The notes under the pieces: model-generated
What the model was told of the DNA's origin: nothing
Database searches by the model: none
The model's input: the letters and a program-made list of their open reading frames with translations, nothing else
In this document: positions 27,344-36,322 of the stretch, piece by piece
Position numbering within the stretch: position 1 is the first letter of the stretch
Layout: each line of letters opens with the position of its first letter
Program-made: the position numbers and the translations under genes
Assembly: GCA_036378155.1 (NCBI GenBank)
Contig: DASUXA010000032.1
Span: forward strand, 1 to 64,000
Length of the DNA: 64,000 nt
Origin: DASUXA01 sp036378155
GTDB lineage: Bacteria > Actinomycetota > Actinomycetes > Mycobacteriales > Micromonosporaceae
Direction of reading: 5' to 3'

Positions 27344-28234
27344 TCACGCCGTCAGCGTGTACCGCTCGTCCGCGCCGGCGCGGGGCTGACCGCAGTCCGG
27401 TCCGGCGACCACGATCCGGGTACCCGCGCCGCCGGCGTTGCGCAGCACCACGACGAGCGCGGGCGCGCCCTCGAAGCGCGCGTAGTCGACCGCGCCTACC
27501 GCTCCGCCGTGCATCCGGACCACCGCGCGCAGGCAGCCGTCCAGCGCGGCGGGGTCGCGCAACCGGCGCAACTCGTCCGGTACCTGCGGTACCGCTCGGG
27601 CGCCGAGGTGCCGTCCCCCGGCCAACGCCGCCGCGTCGACCACGTCCTGCCGGCTGTAGTCGCGACCCGTCGTGTACACGGCAGCGGGGTCGTAGAGCGG
27701 CGCTTTCGACCCTAAATCGCCCGTAGCCGCCGTGGCAGACGACTGGGCGTGCCTGCCGGACTGCGCGCTCGGCGCGACGGTACCGCCGGTCAGTTCGCCG
27801 CCGAGCGCCAACCCACCGACGATCAGCGCGGCGGCGGCAGCGGCAGCCGACGCCCAGCCGGCGATCGACCGGCGACGGGAACGCGCCCTCCCGCCGCCCG
27901 GCAGGCGCGCCGCGCGCCGGGAGGGCGCGTCGGTGATAGGTACCACCGGCTCGTCGCGGTCGCTGTTTGCTCCGTTGAAGGCGGCATGATCGGTACCGAG
28001 CGCCAGCAGCGCGGCGTCCAGCCGGGCGGCGACGTCCGCCGGCATCGGCTCGGTCTCCTCGCCCAGGTCACGCAGCCTCGCCTCGACTGTGGGGTTCGCC
28101 GCTCGGACAGCCGCGCTCATCCGCGCCCACTCCGGTTGCTCGCGGATCAGTCGTTCGACGTCGGCTGCCGCCGCGTCGTGGAGGAGGCCCGCGGCGTGGT
28201 CGGCCAGCAGGTCGAGATCGACGTGCTCGGTCAC
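27344..28234 (-). CDS. Probable anti-sigma-M factor (membrane)
   Basis: This 296-residue protein has a short helical N-terminal region (MTEHVDLDLLADHAAGLLHD), a basic stretch (RARSRRRSIAG) followed by one membrane segment (about 127-147, WASAAAAAAALIVGGLALGG), and an outside domain ending AGPDCGQPRAGADERYTLTA. It overlaps sigM by 4 bases (GTGA), the classic sigma/anti-sigma arrangement. It equals by position RsmA beside mycobacterial sigM. No zinc-binding HxxxCxxC is visible. Binding to SigM is inferred from context. Confidence 0.8.
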   Translation of the reverse strand: MTEHVDLDLLADHAAGLLHDAAAADVERLIREQPEWARMSAAVRAANPTVEARLRDLGEETEPMPADVAARLDAALLALGTDHAAFNGANSDRDEPVVPITDAPSRRAARLPGGGRARSRRRSIAGWASAAAAAAALIVGGLALGGELTGGTVAPSAQSGRHAQSSATAATGDLGSKAPLYDPAAVYTTGRDYSRQDVVDAAALAGGRHLGARAVPQVPDELRRLRDPAALDGCLRAVVRMHGGAVGAVDYARFEGAPALVVVLRNAGGAGTRIVVAGPDCGQPRAGADERYTLTA

Positions 28235-28830
28235 CCGTCCCCCTCCTGACTGTCCGCCGACGTACCCAGTCGGACGTCACGTTCGGTCACCGGGTTCCGC
28301 AGGTACCCCAACTGTGCCGCGAGCCGGGCGCGACCCCGCGCGCACCGGCTCTTGATGGTGCCCTCGGCGACCTGGAGGATCGTCGCCGCCTCGGCGACCG
28401 AGTACCCGTGGACGTCGACCAGAACGAGTGCGGCTCGCTGCTCGACCGGCAGCCGTGCCAGCGCGGTACGCACGTCGAGCGCGGTGTCCGAGTCGACCGG
28501 CGGTACCGTGTCCGCCGGTCCCGCCTCGGTCAGCGGTACCGTCGCCCGCGCCTGCCGGCGCCGTACCCGGTCCAGGCATGCGTTGACCACGATCCGGTGC
28601 AGCCAGGTCGTCACGGCCGCGTCGCCCCGGAACCCCGCCGCGCCCCGGTACGCCGCGATCAGCGCGTCCTGCAGCGCGTCGGCGGCTTCCTCGCGGTCGC
28701 CGAGGGTGCGCAGGGCTACCGCCCACAGCCGGTCGCGGTGGCGGCGTACCAGCGTCGCGAACGCGTGCGGGTCGCCGTCCACGTGAGCACCGAGCAGCGC
28801 GCGGTCGGACTGCTCGCCGGCATCGTCCAC
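28231..28830 (-). CDS. sigM: ECF RNA polymerase sigma factor SigM
   Basis: This 199-residue ECF sigma factor shows region 2 (DGDPHAFATLVRRHRDRLWAVALRTLGDREEAADALQDALIAAYRGAAGFRGDAAVTTWLHRI) and region 4 (LPVEQRAALVLVDVHGYSVAEAATILQVAEGTIKSRCARGRARL). The neighbours (anti-sigma, trxB-trxA, pseudokinase, murJ) are those of sigM in mycobacteria and Streptomyces, so the name rests on both domain and synteny. GTG 28830 has TAGGGT 6 bases upstream, a leaderless-type start, and lacks a clear ribosome-binding site. Confidence 0.92.
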   Translation of the reverse strand: MDDAGEQSDRALLGAHVDGDPHAFATLVRRHRDRLWAVALRTLGDREEAADALQDALIAAYRGAAGFRGDAAVTTWLHRIVVNACLDRVRRRQARATVPLTEAGPADTVPPVDSDTALDVRTALARLPVEQRAALVLVDVHGYSVAEAATILQVAEGTIKSRCARGRARLAAQLGYLRNPVTERDVRLGTSADSQEGDG

Positions 28831-28836
28831 GGCTGC

Positions 28837-28842
28837 ACCCTA
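28837..28842 (-). promoter_or_regulatory. Minus-10 element, leaderless start of sigM
   Basis: TAGGGT on the minus strand ends 6 bases before the sigM GTG, so the transcript would start at the initiation codon. Confidence 0.6.
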
Positions 28843-28892
28843 CCGAGGTGGTACCGGAGTCCGACAGGACCGACCGACCCCGACTGCCGTGC

Positions 28893-30401
28893 TCACTCGG
28901 CGAGAACCGTGACCTCGTTGATCTGCACGCCGAAGGGGTACTGCTCGCCCGGCTGGTCCTCGGCCAACTGGCTCACCCAGACCAAGAGGTAGCGCACCTC
29001 CTGGTCGACCGGGAACGACAACGTCGAGCCGCTGGTCTTCGGGGCGCCGATCGTCTGGTACGTCGTCGCGATCTGCCGGTCCCCGTCGGCGGTAGCGCCC
29101 GGATCGCTCGGTCCGGTGCGCAGCGACACGGTGGCGCCGGGTGTCGCGATGTCGACCTTGACCGAGCTGATCTTCTTCGCGCTGCCCAGGTCGATCAGGA
29201 TGCCCATGCCGGGCTTGTTGTTGCCGAAGTTGGCGGTGGTGTAGTGGGCGGGCTTCCAGCCGGTGTTCGGGTCGCCGTCGACCACCTTGCCGGCACCGTC
29301 GAGTTCGGTCCGGTCGCTCTTCGGCGGGTCGACGATTCGGACCTGGTCCGCGGTCAGGTTGATCGGGGTCGGCTGACCGTTCGGGGTGCCGTGGGACGCC
29401 GACGCGCTGGGCGCGGGGCGATTGTGCGCCTGCGCGTTGCCGGAGCCCTTGTCGCCGGACAGCCAGCGCGTCCCGAGCAGCAGTCCGACCAGCGCGATGA
29501 CCAGCAGCCCGATGACGCCGAGGGCGAGTTTGCCGCCGGCGGGACGGGTCGACACCGGGGCGGCCTCGCCGAAGTCGAGTGGCGAGTCCGCGCCGAACAG
29601 CGCGTCGTCGTTCGCCGAGTCGAGCCGGGCCAGCTCGGACGCGAGCGCCTCGGCGGACGGGAGCACCCGGTCCGGATTGAGCAGTTCGCTGGCGAGGTCG
29701 CTGAGCTGGGCAGGTACGCCGCCACGGATCTGCCGGGGCGGGACGGGCCGCCCGGACGGGTCGCGTACCGCGTCGGGCAGGCGGCTCGGTCCGACCTCGG
29801 CGTGCGGCCAGTGCCCGGTCAGCGCCGCGTACAGCACCGCGCCGATGGCGCGAAGATCAGCGTCCGGCGTGGCGGACACGTCGGCGCGCGCGTCGGTCAG
29901 GATCACCCGCCCGTCGTTGCGGACCAGTACCGTGCCGGGCTTGACGTTGCCGTGGGCGATGCCGGCGGCGTGCAGCGCGGCGACTGCGTCGCAGGTCGCG
30001 CGCGCCACGGCGGTCGCCCGCGCCGGGTCCAGCGGCGCCTCGGCGACCAGGTCGCCGAGCGACGAACCGTCGACCCATTCGCGCACCACGTACGCCCGCC
30101 CGCCCTCGTCGATCGCGTCGTACACGCCGACCAGGTGCGGATGCATGACGCGGCTGGTGGACACGGCGGCGGCGAGCATCTCGGCGGCTGAGTCGCCACC
30201 GGGGTAGCGGAGCACCACGGCGACCGCCCGGCGCAGCACCACGTCGGTACCGCGCCAGACCTGGCGGCCCCACGCGTCGTCGCTGATGTGCTCGGCGAGT
30301 TCGTAGCGCTCCGCCAGCACCTCGCCGGGGTGTGACGAACCGACGATCAGCAGTCCGGGGTGCGTGCCGGGTGACTCTGGACCTTCGTCGATCTGGGTCA
30401 C
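28893..30401 (-). CDS. Membrane pseudokinase next to murJ
   Basis: The 502-residue protein has an N-terminal kinase-like domain (about 30-265), one membrane segment (292-314, LALGVIGLLVIALVGLLLG), and an outside domain (315-502) rich in Gly/Thr/Ser that resembles a discoidin-type carbohydrate-binding module. Catalytic residues are lost: the HRD site is HGN (150-152), the DFG site is DAR (170-172), and the ATP-anchoring lysine is absent from AVAVVLRYP. In mycobacteria the pseudokinase is fused to MurJ (MviN) and, when phosphorylated, recruits FhaA. Here it is a separate gene. GGAGGGAGGA precedes GTG 30401. Confidence 0.88.
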   Translation of the reverse strand: MTQIDEGPESPGTHPGLLIVGSSHPGEVLAERYELAEHISDDAWGRQVWRGTDVVLRRAVAVVLRYPGGDSAAEMLAAAVSTSRVMHPHLVGVYDAIDEGGRAYVVREWVDGSSLGDLVAEAPLDPARATAVARATCDAVAALHAAGIAHGNVKPGTVLVRNDGRVILTDARADVSATPDADLRAIGAVLYAALTGHWPHAEVGPSRLPDAVRDPSGRPVPPRQIRGGVPAQLSDLASELLNPDRVLPSAEALASELARLDSANDDALFGADSPLDFGEAAPVSTRPAGGKLALGVIGLLVIALVGLLLGTRWLSGDKGSGNAQAHNRPAPSASASHGTPNGQPTPINLTADQVRIVDPPKSDRTELDGAGKVVDGDPNTGWKPAHYTTANFGNNKPGMGILIDLGSAKKISSVKVDIATPGATVSLRTGPSDPGATADGDRQIATTYQTIGAPKTSGSTLSFPVDQEVRYLLVWVSQLAEDQPGEQYPFGVQINEVTVLAE

Positions 30402-30730
30402 CCGTCCTCCCTCCGGTTGTCTGTCACCCGCTCGGTCTTCTTCAACGGGCGCTTCAACGCTCAGCCTAGGTTGTCACGGGATGTCGAGAGCGACCTTACC
30501 GGTCCTCCGCCATCCGCCGACACGTCATCTTCCCCGGAGTGAGCGTCGGGTGCCAGTCCGTCGTGGAGTGTCGCCCCGTCTTTTCGGAAATATCCATTCG
30601 TACCCGTAGCGGACAGACGTCTCTCCGACACCAACCACTCGCCGAACGGCGGAGCCGACGGCGACGCGCCGTCACCGCGCCGTCACCGACACGCCGCGGG
30701 GTGAGACACGCCGCTGCCGTGAGACACGCC
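30402..30730 (-). promoter_or_regulatory. Intergenic region between murJ and the pseudokinase gene
   Basis: 329 bases lie between the two minus-strand genes. On the minus strand TAGGCT (30478-30473) fits the minus-10 hexamer used repeatedly in this window, 72 bases before the pseudokinase start. So the gene may have its own promoter rather than depending on murJ. No terminator hairpin or other feature was identified. Confidence 0.4.
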
Positions 30731-32587
30731 TCAGCGTCCCAACCGGACACGAACCATCGCCCATACTTCGGTGACTTCGCGGGCACGCAGCGCGACGGCT
30801 GCCGCGAGGTACACCGCGACCAGGACCAGTCCACCCGCGACCAGCTGGACGATCGCGCCCAGCTTGTCGGTACCGAGCAGGTGCCCGAGCCCGAGGACGA
30901 CCAGCAGCGCCGGTACCGCCGCGACCACCGCCGCCGCGGTCAGCCGGGCGAGCGACACCGCGACCCTGGTCAGCCCCAGCCGCCCCATCCGGCGCCGCAG
31001 CAGCCAGTACCCGAGCACCACGGCGACCAGGTACGACAGGGCGTTGCCGAGCATCAGCCCGCCGACCACGAGCGCCGCCGGCAGCACCAGGTTGAACAGG
31101 AAGTACGAGCCGACCCGCAGGATCACGACCGGCACGTTGAGCAGCGCCGGAGTCTTCGTGTCGGGCATCGCCCAGAACGCGAACATCTGCAGTTGGCTGA
31201 TCGCGAACGGGACCAGGCCGATCGCCGAGACGGCGATCACGCTACCGGTCGCCAGCGCCTGGTCGTGCCCGTAGTTGCCCCAGTCGAACAGGGTCACCGC
31301 GAGCGGGCGACCGAGCACGATGTACGCGGCGGTCGCCGGGACCAGGATCACCGCGGACAGCCGGGTACCGAGCGACAGGTTGTCGGCGAGGTCGCCGTAC
31401 CGGTGCGAGGCGGCCGCCGCGGACATCCGGGGCATCAGCGCGGTGATGATCGACACCGCGACGATGCCGTGCACCATCATGAAGATCAGGAAGGCGTACA
31501 GGTACACCGTCGGACCGGGCGCGTGCCGGTCCCCGGCGTACTTGGCGACCTTCAGCACCGCCAGCACGGCGACCTGGTTGACCACTACGTAGCAGAGCAT
31601 CCAGAACGCGACGCGGGCGAGTTCCGACAGGTGCAGCGAACGCCAGTCCCAGCGCCACCGCCAGCGGAAACCGACCCTGCGCAGCGCGGGCCACAGCCCG
31701 AGCGCCTGGACCACGATCCCGGCGGTGGTACCGACGCCCAGGACCAGCACCTGCGCCGGGGTGATCGTGCCGGGTGTCGGGTTCGCTCCCCTGGTGAGCA
31801 GCATGAACAGTCCCGCGGTGACGATCACCACGATGTTGTTCAGGATGGGCGTCCACATCGGCGCCGCGAAATGACCACGGGTGTTCAATACCGCGCCGAG
31901 CAGAGCGGCGAGCCCGTAGAAGAAGATCTCCGGCAGCAGCAGGTAGCCGAGCACGGTGATCAAGGGGCGTTCGTCGGCGGGGGTACGCCCGCTCGCCATC
32001 AGCGTGGTCAGCCATGGGGCGGCGAGGACCGCGAGCACCGTCGCCGCGCCCAGGAACACGGTGGCGAGCGTGAGCAGGCGCTGGGCGTACGCCTCGCCCC
32101 GGTCCGCGTCGTGGGTGCGCGCCCGGACCAGCAGCGGTACCACCACGCTCGCCAGCACGCCGCCGAGCAGCAGTTCGTACACCATGTTCGGCAGCGTGTT
32201 CGCGATGTTGTAGTCGTCGGCGACGGCGGTCGCGCCGAGCGCGGCGCCGATCGCGACGGTACGCAGCAGTCCGGTGACCCGGGAAACGAGGCTGCCGGCC
32301 GCCATGACCGCGCTGTTCCGGGCGACCGAGCCGACCTCCGCCTCGGCGGGCACCGCCTCGCCGGCGGTTGCCGCCCCGCCCGGCGACGCGTACCCGCCGG
32401 TCGGTTCGTCCGGTCCGCCGATCGCCGGCAGTACCGCCGTGGTGTCCGCGGACCCGGCCGCCGCCCCGGCGACGCCCGGCATCGCCGCCACCGTGGGCAG
32501 CACCACGGTCGGCTCGTCGAACGGCAGCCGTACCGTCCGGTCGGTGTCGTGCGGACGCGGCTCGCGCGCGTCGGGCATCCCGGCCAT
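30731..32587 (-). CDS. murJ: Lipid II flippase MurJ (MviN)
   Basis: The 618-residue MOP-superfamily transporter flips lipid II across the membrane for cell-wall synthesis. The first 85 or so residues are a Pro/Ala/Thr-rich cytoplasmic tail. About fourteen membrane segments follow, starting SVARNSAVMAAGSLVSRVTGLLRTVAIGAALG, which holds the conserved Arg motif, with LPNMVYELLLGGVLASVVVPLLV and TLFDWGNY in the centre. The tail includes no kinase domain; that part is the separate downstream gene. The start is ATG 32587 with TAAGGT 6 bases upstream. Divergent from cca. Confidence 0.94.
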   Translation of the reverse strand: MAGMPDAREPRPHDTDRTVRLPFDEPTVVLPTVAAMPGVAGAAAGSADTTAVLPAIGGPDEPTGGYASPGGAATAGEAVPAEAEVGSVARNSAVMAAGSLVSRVTGLLRTVAIGAALGATAVADDYNIANTLPNMVYELLLGGVLASVVVPLLVRARTHDADRGEAYAQRLLTLATVFLGAATVLAVLAAPWLTTLMASGRTPADERPLITVLGYLLLPEIFFYGLAALLGAVLNTRGHFAAPMWTPILNNIVVIVTAGLFMLLTRGANPTPGTITPAQVLVLGVGTTAGIVVQALGLWPALRRVGFRWRWRWDWRSLHLSELARVAFWMLCYVVVNQVAVLAVLKVAKYAGDRHAPGPTVYLYAFLIFMMVHGIVAVSIITALMPRMSAAAASHRYGDLADNLSLGTRLSAVILVPATAAYIVLGRPLAVTLFDWGNYGHDQALATGSVIAVSAIGLVPFAISQLQMFAFWAMPDTKTPALLNVPVVILRVGSYFLFNLVLPAALVVGGLMLGNALSYLVAVVLGYWLLRRRMGRLGLTRVAVSLARLTAAAVVAAVPALLVVLGLGHLLGTDKLGAIVQLVAGGLVLVAVYLAAAVALRAREVTEVWAMVRVRLGR

Positions 32588-32593
32588 GCGCAG

Positions 32594-32599
32594 ACCTTA
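32594..32599 (-). promoter_or_regulatory. Minus-10 element, leaderless start of murJ
   Basis: TAAGGT on the minus strand is followed by 6 bases and then the murJ ATG, leaving no room for a ribosome-binding site. Confidence 0.6.
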
Positions 32600-32684
32600 G
32601 CCCGCTGCGCGCGGGCTCGTGCCGACGGTCACGCGGCGTACCTGTACCCCGCCGCCCCGTCGATGACCCCCCGCACACTGCCGT

Positions 32685-32690
32685 TAGGCT
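32685..32690 (+). promoter_or_regulatory. Minus-10 element upstream of cca
   Basis: TAGGCT is followed by 10 bases and then ATG 32701. The transcript would have a leader of zero to four bases. Confidence 0.5.
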
Positions 32691-32700
32691 TGCCTGCGCG

Positions 32701-34185
32701 ATGTCCGATTCCTCCACCGCGCCCGTCACCGGCGCCCCGCGCTCCGCCGACCGCGAGCTCACCGCCGCTCAGCGACGAGCCGTCGCTGAGCTGATCAGGC
32801 TCTCGCCGGTCGCCGACGAGCTGGGGCGGCGGTTCGACGCGGCCGGGCACGAACTGCATCTGGTCGGCGGCACGGTGCGCGACGCGTTGCTGGGCCGGCT
32901 CGGCAACGACCTGGACTTCGCCACCAGCGCGCACCCGGACGAGACGGTGAAGCTGCTGGCGGGCTGGGCGGAGGCGATCTGGGAGACCGGTCGCGACTTC
33001 GGCACCATCGGCGCGGCGCGGCACGGGCTGCGGCTCGAGATCACCACGTTCCGCGCCGAGGCGTACGACCGGATCCGGCGGCACCCGACCGTGGAGTACG
33101 GCACCAGCCTGCGCGACGACCTCGCGAGGCGGGACTTCACCGTCAACGCGATGGCGATCTCCGTGCCGGGGCACGTCTTCACCGACCCGTACGGCGGGCT
33201 CGCCGACCTCGCGAACCGGCGGCTGACCACGCCCGGTACCCCGCACGACTCGTTCGCCGACGACCCGCTGCGGATGCTGCGTGCCGCGCGGTTCGCGGCG
33301 CAGTTGGAGTTCGGAGTCGCGCCCGAGGTCGTGGACGCGATGCGGGCGATGGCCGCCGACCTGCGGCGGATCACCGCCGAACGGATCCGCGACGAGTTCA
33401 CCAAGTTGCTGTGCGGCAGCGACCCGGTGACCGGACTGCGGCTGCTGGTCGACACCGGGTTGGCGGACGAGTTCCTGCCGGAGCTGTCCGGGCTGCGCCT
33501 GGAGATCGACGAGCACGCCCAGCACAAGGATGTGTACGAGCACACGCTCAAGGTGCTCGGCAACGCGATGGCGTTGGAGGACGACGGTCCGGACTTCGTA
33601 CTGCGGATGGCCGCGCTCATGCACGACGTCGGCAAGCCGGCGACCAAGGCGGTCGGACCGGACGGTCGGGTCAGCTTCCACCACCACGAGGTGGTCGGCG
33701 CGCGGCTGACCAGGCAGCGGATGAAGGCGCTGAAGTACCCGAAGGACGTCACCGCCCAGGTCGTCGAACTGGTCGCGCTGCATCTGCGGTTCTACGGGTA
33801 CGGGCGGGGCGAGTGGACCGACTCGGCGGTCCGCCGGTACGTCACCGACGCCGGTGACCTGCTGCCCAGGCTGCACAAGCTGACCAGGTCGGACGTCACG
33901 ACGCGCAACCGGCGCAAGGCGGCCCAGTTGGCGGCCGACTACGACGCGCTCGAGGAGCGGATCGCCCGCATCGAGGAACGGGAGAATCTGGCGCGGGTAC
34001 GACCGGACCTGGACGGCAACGAGATCATGCGGCTGCTGGGGGTACCGCCGGGTCCGCTGGTCGGCGAAGCCTGGCGGTACCTGAAGGAACTGCGCCTGGA
34101 GCGCGGTCCGCTGGACCCCGACGAGGCGCGCGAGGAACTGTTCCGCTGGGCGCGCGAGCGGGGCGTCGAACCGCCCACGGGCTGA
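32701..34185 (+). CDS. cca: CCA-adding tRNA nucleotidyltransferase
   Basis: This 494-residue class II enzyme builds or repairs the tRNA 3' CCA end. It shows the nucleotidyltransferase motif LVGGTVRDALLG with NDLDFATSA (catalytic DxD), RRDFTVNAMAI, DDPLRMLRAARFAAQL, and an HD domain (AALMHDVGKPATK). This bacterial PcnB/CCA-like gene next to murJ corresponds to mycobacterial pcnA. ATG 32701 is chosen; the frame extends upstream only as low-quality sequence. tRNA-Ile here lacks an encoded CCA, so the organism needs this enzyme. It converges on the MFS gene, 34 bases away. Confidence 0.95.
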   Translation: MSDSSTAPVTGAPRSADRELTAAQRRAVAELIRLSPVADELGRRFDAAGHELHLVGGTVRDALLGRLGNDLDFATSAHPDETVKLLAGWAEAIWETGRDFGTIGAARHGLRLEITTFRAEAYDRIRRHPTVEYGTSLRDDLARRDFTVNAMAISVPGHVFTDPYGGLADLANRRLTTPGTPHDSFADDPLRMLRAARFAAQLEFGVAPEVVDAMRAMAADLRRITAERIRDEFTKLLCGSDPVTGLRLLVDTGLADEFLPELSGLRLEIDEHAQHKDVYEHTLKVLGNAMALEDDGPDFVLRMAALMHDVGKPATKAVGPDGRVSFHHHEVVGARLTRQRMKALKYPKDVTAQVVELVALHLRFYGYGRGEWTDSAVRRYVTDAGDLLPRLHKLTRSDVTTRNRRKAAQLAADYDALEERIARIEERENLARVRPDLDGNEIMRLLGVPPGPLVGEAWRYLKELRLERGPLDPDEAREELFRWARERGVEPPTG

Positions 34186-34219
34186 GCGGGCGGCGGGCTG
34201 AGCGCCCGGCGGGACCGGC

Positions 34220-35530
34220 TCAGGCCGCGGTGTCGACCGGGGTACCGGTGACCGACCGGCTGTGCCAGCGACTCGCCGCCATCCCGTAGCCCACCGCGAG
34301 CAGCGCGTACCCGGCGGCGATGCCGATCAGTACCAGCGGCGCGCGACCGCTCGCCGGCAGCAGCTGTACCGCGACGAACATGCCGATCACGAAGTTCAGG
34401 TTGAACGCGGTGTCGTTGACGCTGAACACCCGGCCCCGGTACTCGTCGTCGCAGTCCCGCTGCAACGCCGTGTCCACGACGATCTTCGTACCCTGCGACG
34501 CCACGTTGATGACGAAGACGGCGGCGAGCAGCGGTGTTTCCCGGAACGGGAGCCCGAACGCGACGATCGTGATCGCGACCGTGCCCATCAGCCCGGTGAT
34601 CCACCGCCACCCGTCGATCCGTCGGGTCACCGGTGGGGTGATGAACGCCGCCGCGAGCGCCCCGGCGCCGCCGACGACCACGATCTGCGCCAGACCGGCC
34701 ATCGCTCCGGACGGGTCGTCCGGGTAGAAGACCTGCCGGTACAACTGCACGGTGGTGAGCAGCAGCACCCCGTACAGCATGCGGTGGGCGGACTGGGCGA
34801 GCAGCGCGTACGCCGCGCTGCGACGAGCGGCGAGGTGCCGGATGCCCTGCACCATGCCGACAGCGATCTCGACGATCGCGGCGACCACCGCGTCCGATCG
34901 CCGTTCGTATTCGTCCGGCCCGAGCGCGTCGCGGCTGAACGAGGCGTGGGCGAGCAGCGCCGACGCGAGATAGCCGAGCGAGGCGAACCCCGCGATCGTC
35001 GCGTACCCCCGGTAGCCGGGCGTCGCGAGCACGCCGGCTGCGCCCAGCCCGATCGAGAACACCACGGTGCCGAGCGTCGTGGCGAGGGCGTTCGCGGTGA
35101 CCAGGCGCGGTTCGTCGACCACGTGCGGCTGCGCCGCACTCAGCCCGGCCAGGAAGAAGCGGTTGATTCCGATCACGAGCAGGGTGATCAGGATGAATGA
35201 GGCGTCCTCCCGCCCGTACCACAGCAGTACCGCCGCGGGCAGCACCAGCAGCATCCTGATCAGATTCGCCAGGTACAGGATCGAGCGCCGGCTCCACCGG
35301 TCGAGGAACACCCCGACGTACGGGCCGATCAGCGAGTACGGCAGCAGCAGTACGGCGAACCCGCCCGCGATCGCCAACGGGCTGGTCTGCCGCTCCGGGT
35401 TGAACAGCACGCTGCCGGCGAGCGCGCCCTGGAAGAAGCCGTCGGCGAACTGGCTGAGCAGCCGTACGCCGAGCAGCCTGCGGAAGCCGCTCCCACGGAG
35501 GACGGCGCGCAGGTTTCCGGTCGCGGGCAC
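34220..35530 (-). CDS. MFS transporter
   Basis: This 436-residue membrane protein has about twelve membrane segments of major facilitator superfamily type. The motif-A-like loop reads GVFLDRWSRRSILYLANLIRM after segment 2, and a large cytoplasmic loop follows segment 6 (RRSDAVVAAIVEIAVGMVQGIRHL). The later part holds LQRDCDDEYRGRVFSVNDTAFNLNF, as in the MFS_3/enterobactin-exporter-like group. Its substrate is not predictable. GTG 35530 has TAGGCT 6 bases upstream, a leaderless start. Confidence 0.88.
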   Translation of the reverse strand: MPATGNLRAVLRGSGFRRLLGVRLLSQFADGFFQGALAGSVLFNPERQTSPLAIAGGFAVLLLPYSLIGPYVGVFLDRWSRRSILYLANLIRMLLVLPAAVLLWYGREDASFILITLLVIGINRFFLAGLSAAQPHVVDEPRLVTANALATTLGTVVFSIGLGAAGVLATPGYRGYATIAGFASLGYLASALLAHASFSRDALGPDEYERRSDAVVAAIVEIAVGMVQGIRHLAARRSAAYALLAQSAHRMLYGVLLLTTVQLYRQVFYPDDPSGAMAGLAQIVVVGGAGALAAAFITPPVTRRIDGWRWITGLMGTVAITIVAFGLPFRETPLLAAVFVINVASQGTKIVVDTALQRDCDDEYRGRVFSVNDTAFNLNFVIGMFVAVQLLPASGRAPLVLIGIAAGYALLAVGYGMAASRWHSRSVTGTPVDTAA

Positions 35531-35536
35531 GCGTAG

Positions 35537-35542
35537 AGCCTA
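35537..35542 (-). promoter_or_regulatory. Minus-10 element, leaderless start of MFS gene
   Basis: TAGGCT on the minus strand, 6 bases before GTG 35530. Confidence 0.6.
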
Positions 35543-35566
35543 CGGCGTCGGATGTCGGCGGGGTGA

Positions 35567-35618
35567 CCTCGCGATCATTCGCGGTGCCCTGGCGGGGCCC
35601 CCTCGCGATCATTCGCGG
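35567..35618. repeat. Pair of 18-bp direct repeats
   Basis: CCTCGCGATCATTCGCGG occurs at 35567-35584 and 35601-35618. Each copy contains the inverted repeat CGCGA-TCAT-TCGCG. The pair lies in the divergent gap between the MFS gene and ogt, where it could be an operator; this is inference. Confidence 0.6.
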
Positions 35619-35731
35619 GCCGCCCCCGCGCCACTACGCTGGGCTCACTGGCGTGAATTCCGTGAATCCGCCCCCAGGGTAGAGCCGCGCCGCCAGATCG
35701 GACTGTCGCCGCCAGGCGGAAGAATGGTCGG

Positions 35732-36226
35732 ATGCGGTGGCGCGTACTGGACTCTCCGATCGGCCCGTTGGGCGTCGCGGTCGCGGGCGACGCGGTCGCG
35801 GCGGTCAGCTTCCGCGGCGTGGGCGGACGGCTCGGCGACGACCGCCTGCTGGACGACGCGGCCCGCCAGTTGACCGAATATCTCGCCGGTGACCGCGTCG
35901 ACTTCGATCTGCCGTTGGCGGACGTGGGCGGCAGCCGGTTCGAGCGCGCGGTGTGGGCGGCGATCGCGGCGATCCCGTACGGACAGACCCGGACGTACGG
36001 GCAGATCGCGGCGACGGTCGGCGAGCCGGACGCGGCGCGCGCGGTCGGCGTGGCCTGCAACCGCAATCCGCTGCCGCTGGTCGTGCCGTGTCACCGGGTC
36101 GTCGGCGCGGGGAACAAGCTGGTCGGGTTCGGCGGCGGGCTGCCGCGCAAGCGCTTCCTGCTGGAGTTGGAGGCGCGGGTACTGCTCGAGGCTCAGTTCT
36201 CGGGGAGGTGGCCGCCGGACCGGTGA
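35732..36226 (+). CDS. ogt: Methylated-DNA-protein-cysteine methyltransferase
   Basis: This 164-residue suicide repair enzyme moves an alkyl group from O6-alkylguanine to its active-site Cys. The signature VVPCHRVVGAG, with Cys in PCHR, is intact, preceded by GQTRTYGQIAATVGEPDAARAVGVACNRNPLP (helix-turn-helix with the Arg finger) and followed by KLVGFGGGLPRKRFLLELE. It is single-domain, without an Ada regulatory part. ATG 35732 gives MRWRVLDSPIGPLGVAV. It converges with ino1, and a large palindrome lies between them. Confidence 0.95.
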   Translation: MRWRVLDSPIGPLGVAVAGDAVAAVSFRGVGGRLGDDRLLDDAARQLTEYLAGDRVDFDLPLADVGGSRFERAVWAAIAAIPYGQTRTYGQIAATVGEPDAARAVGVACNRNPLPLVVPCHRVVGAGNKLVGFGGGLPRKRFLLELEARVLLEAQFSGRWPPDR

Positions 36227-36322
36227 GCACCGGCGGTCGGATCGGCCGCCGTCAGATGTCGCGGTTGGGGACGTCGGACAAAAGCGGCAATGCGCTCCGA
36301 CGTCCGGAGGTGTGCCTGGTCA

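Noticed and set aside
32368..32700. Upstream extension of cca to 32368
   Set aside because: It overlaps the murJ promoter and N-terminal part, is Arg/Pro-rich, and the ATG at 32701 with a minus-10 element just before it is better.
30539..32794. A 751-codon plus-strand open frame across murJ
   Set aside because: Antisense of a clear murJ gene; very rich in Arg, His, Gln and Asp, without domains.
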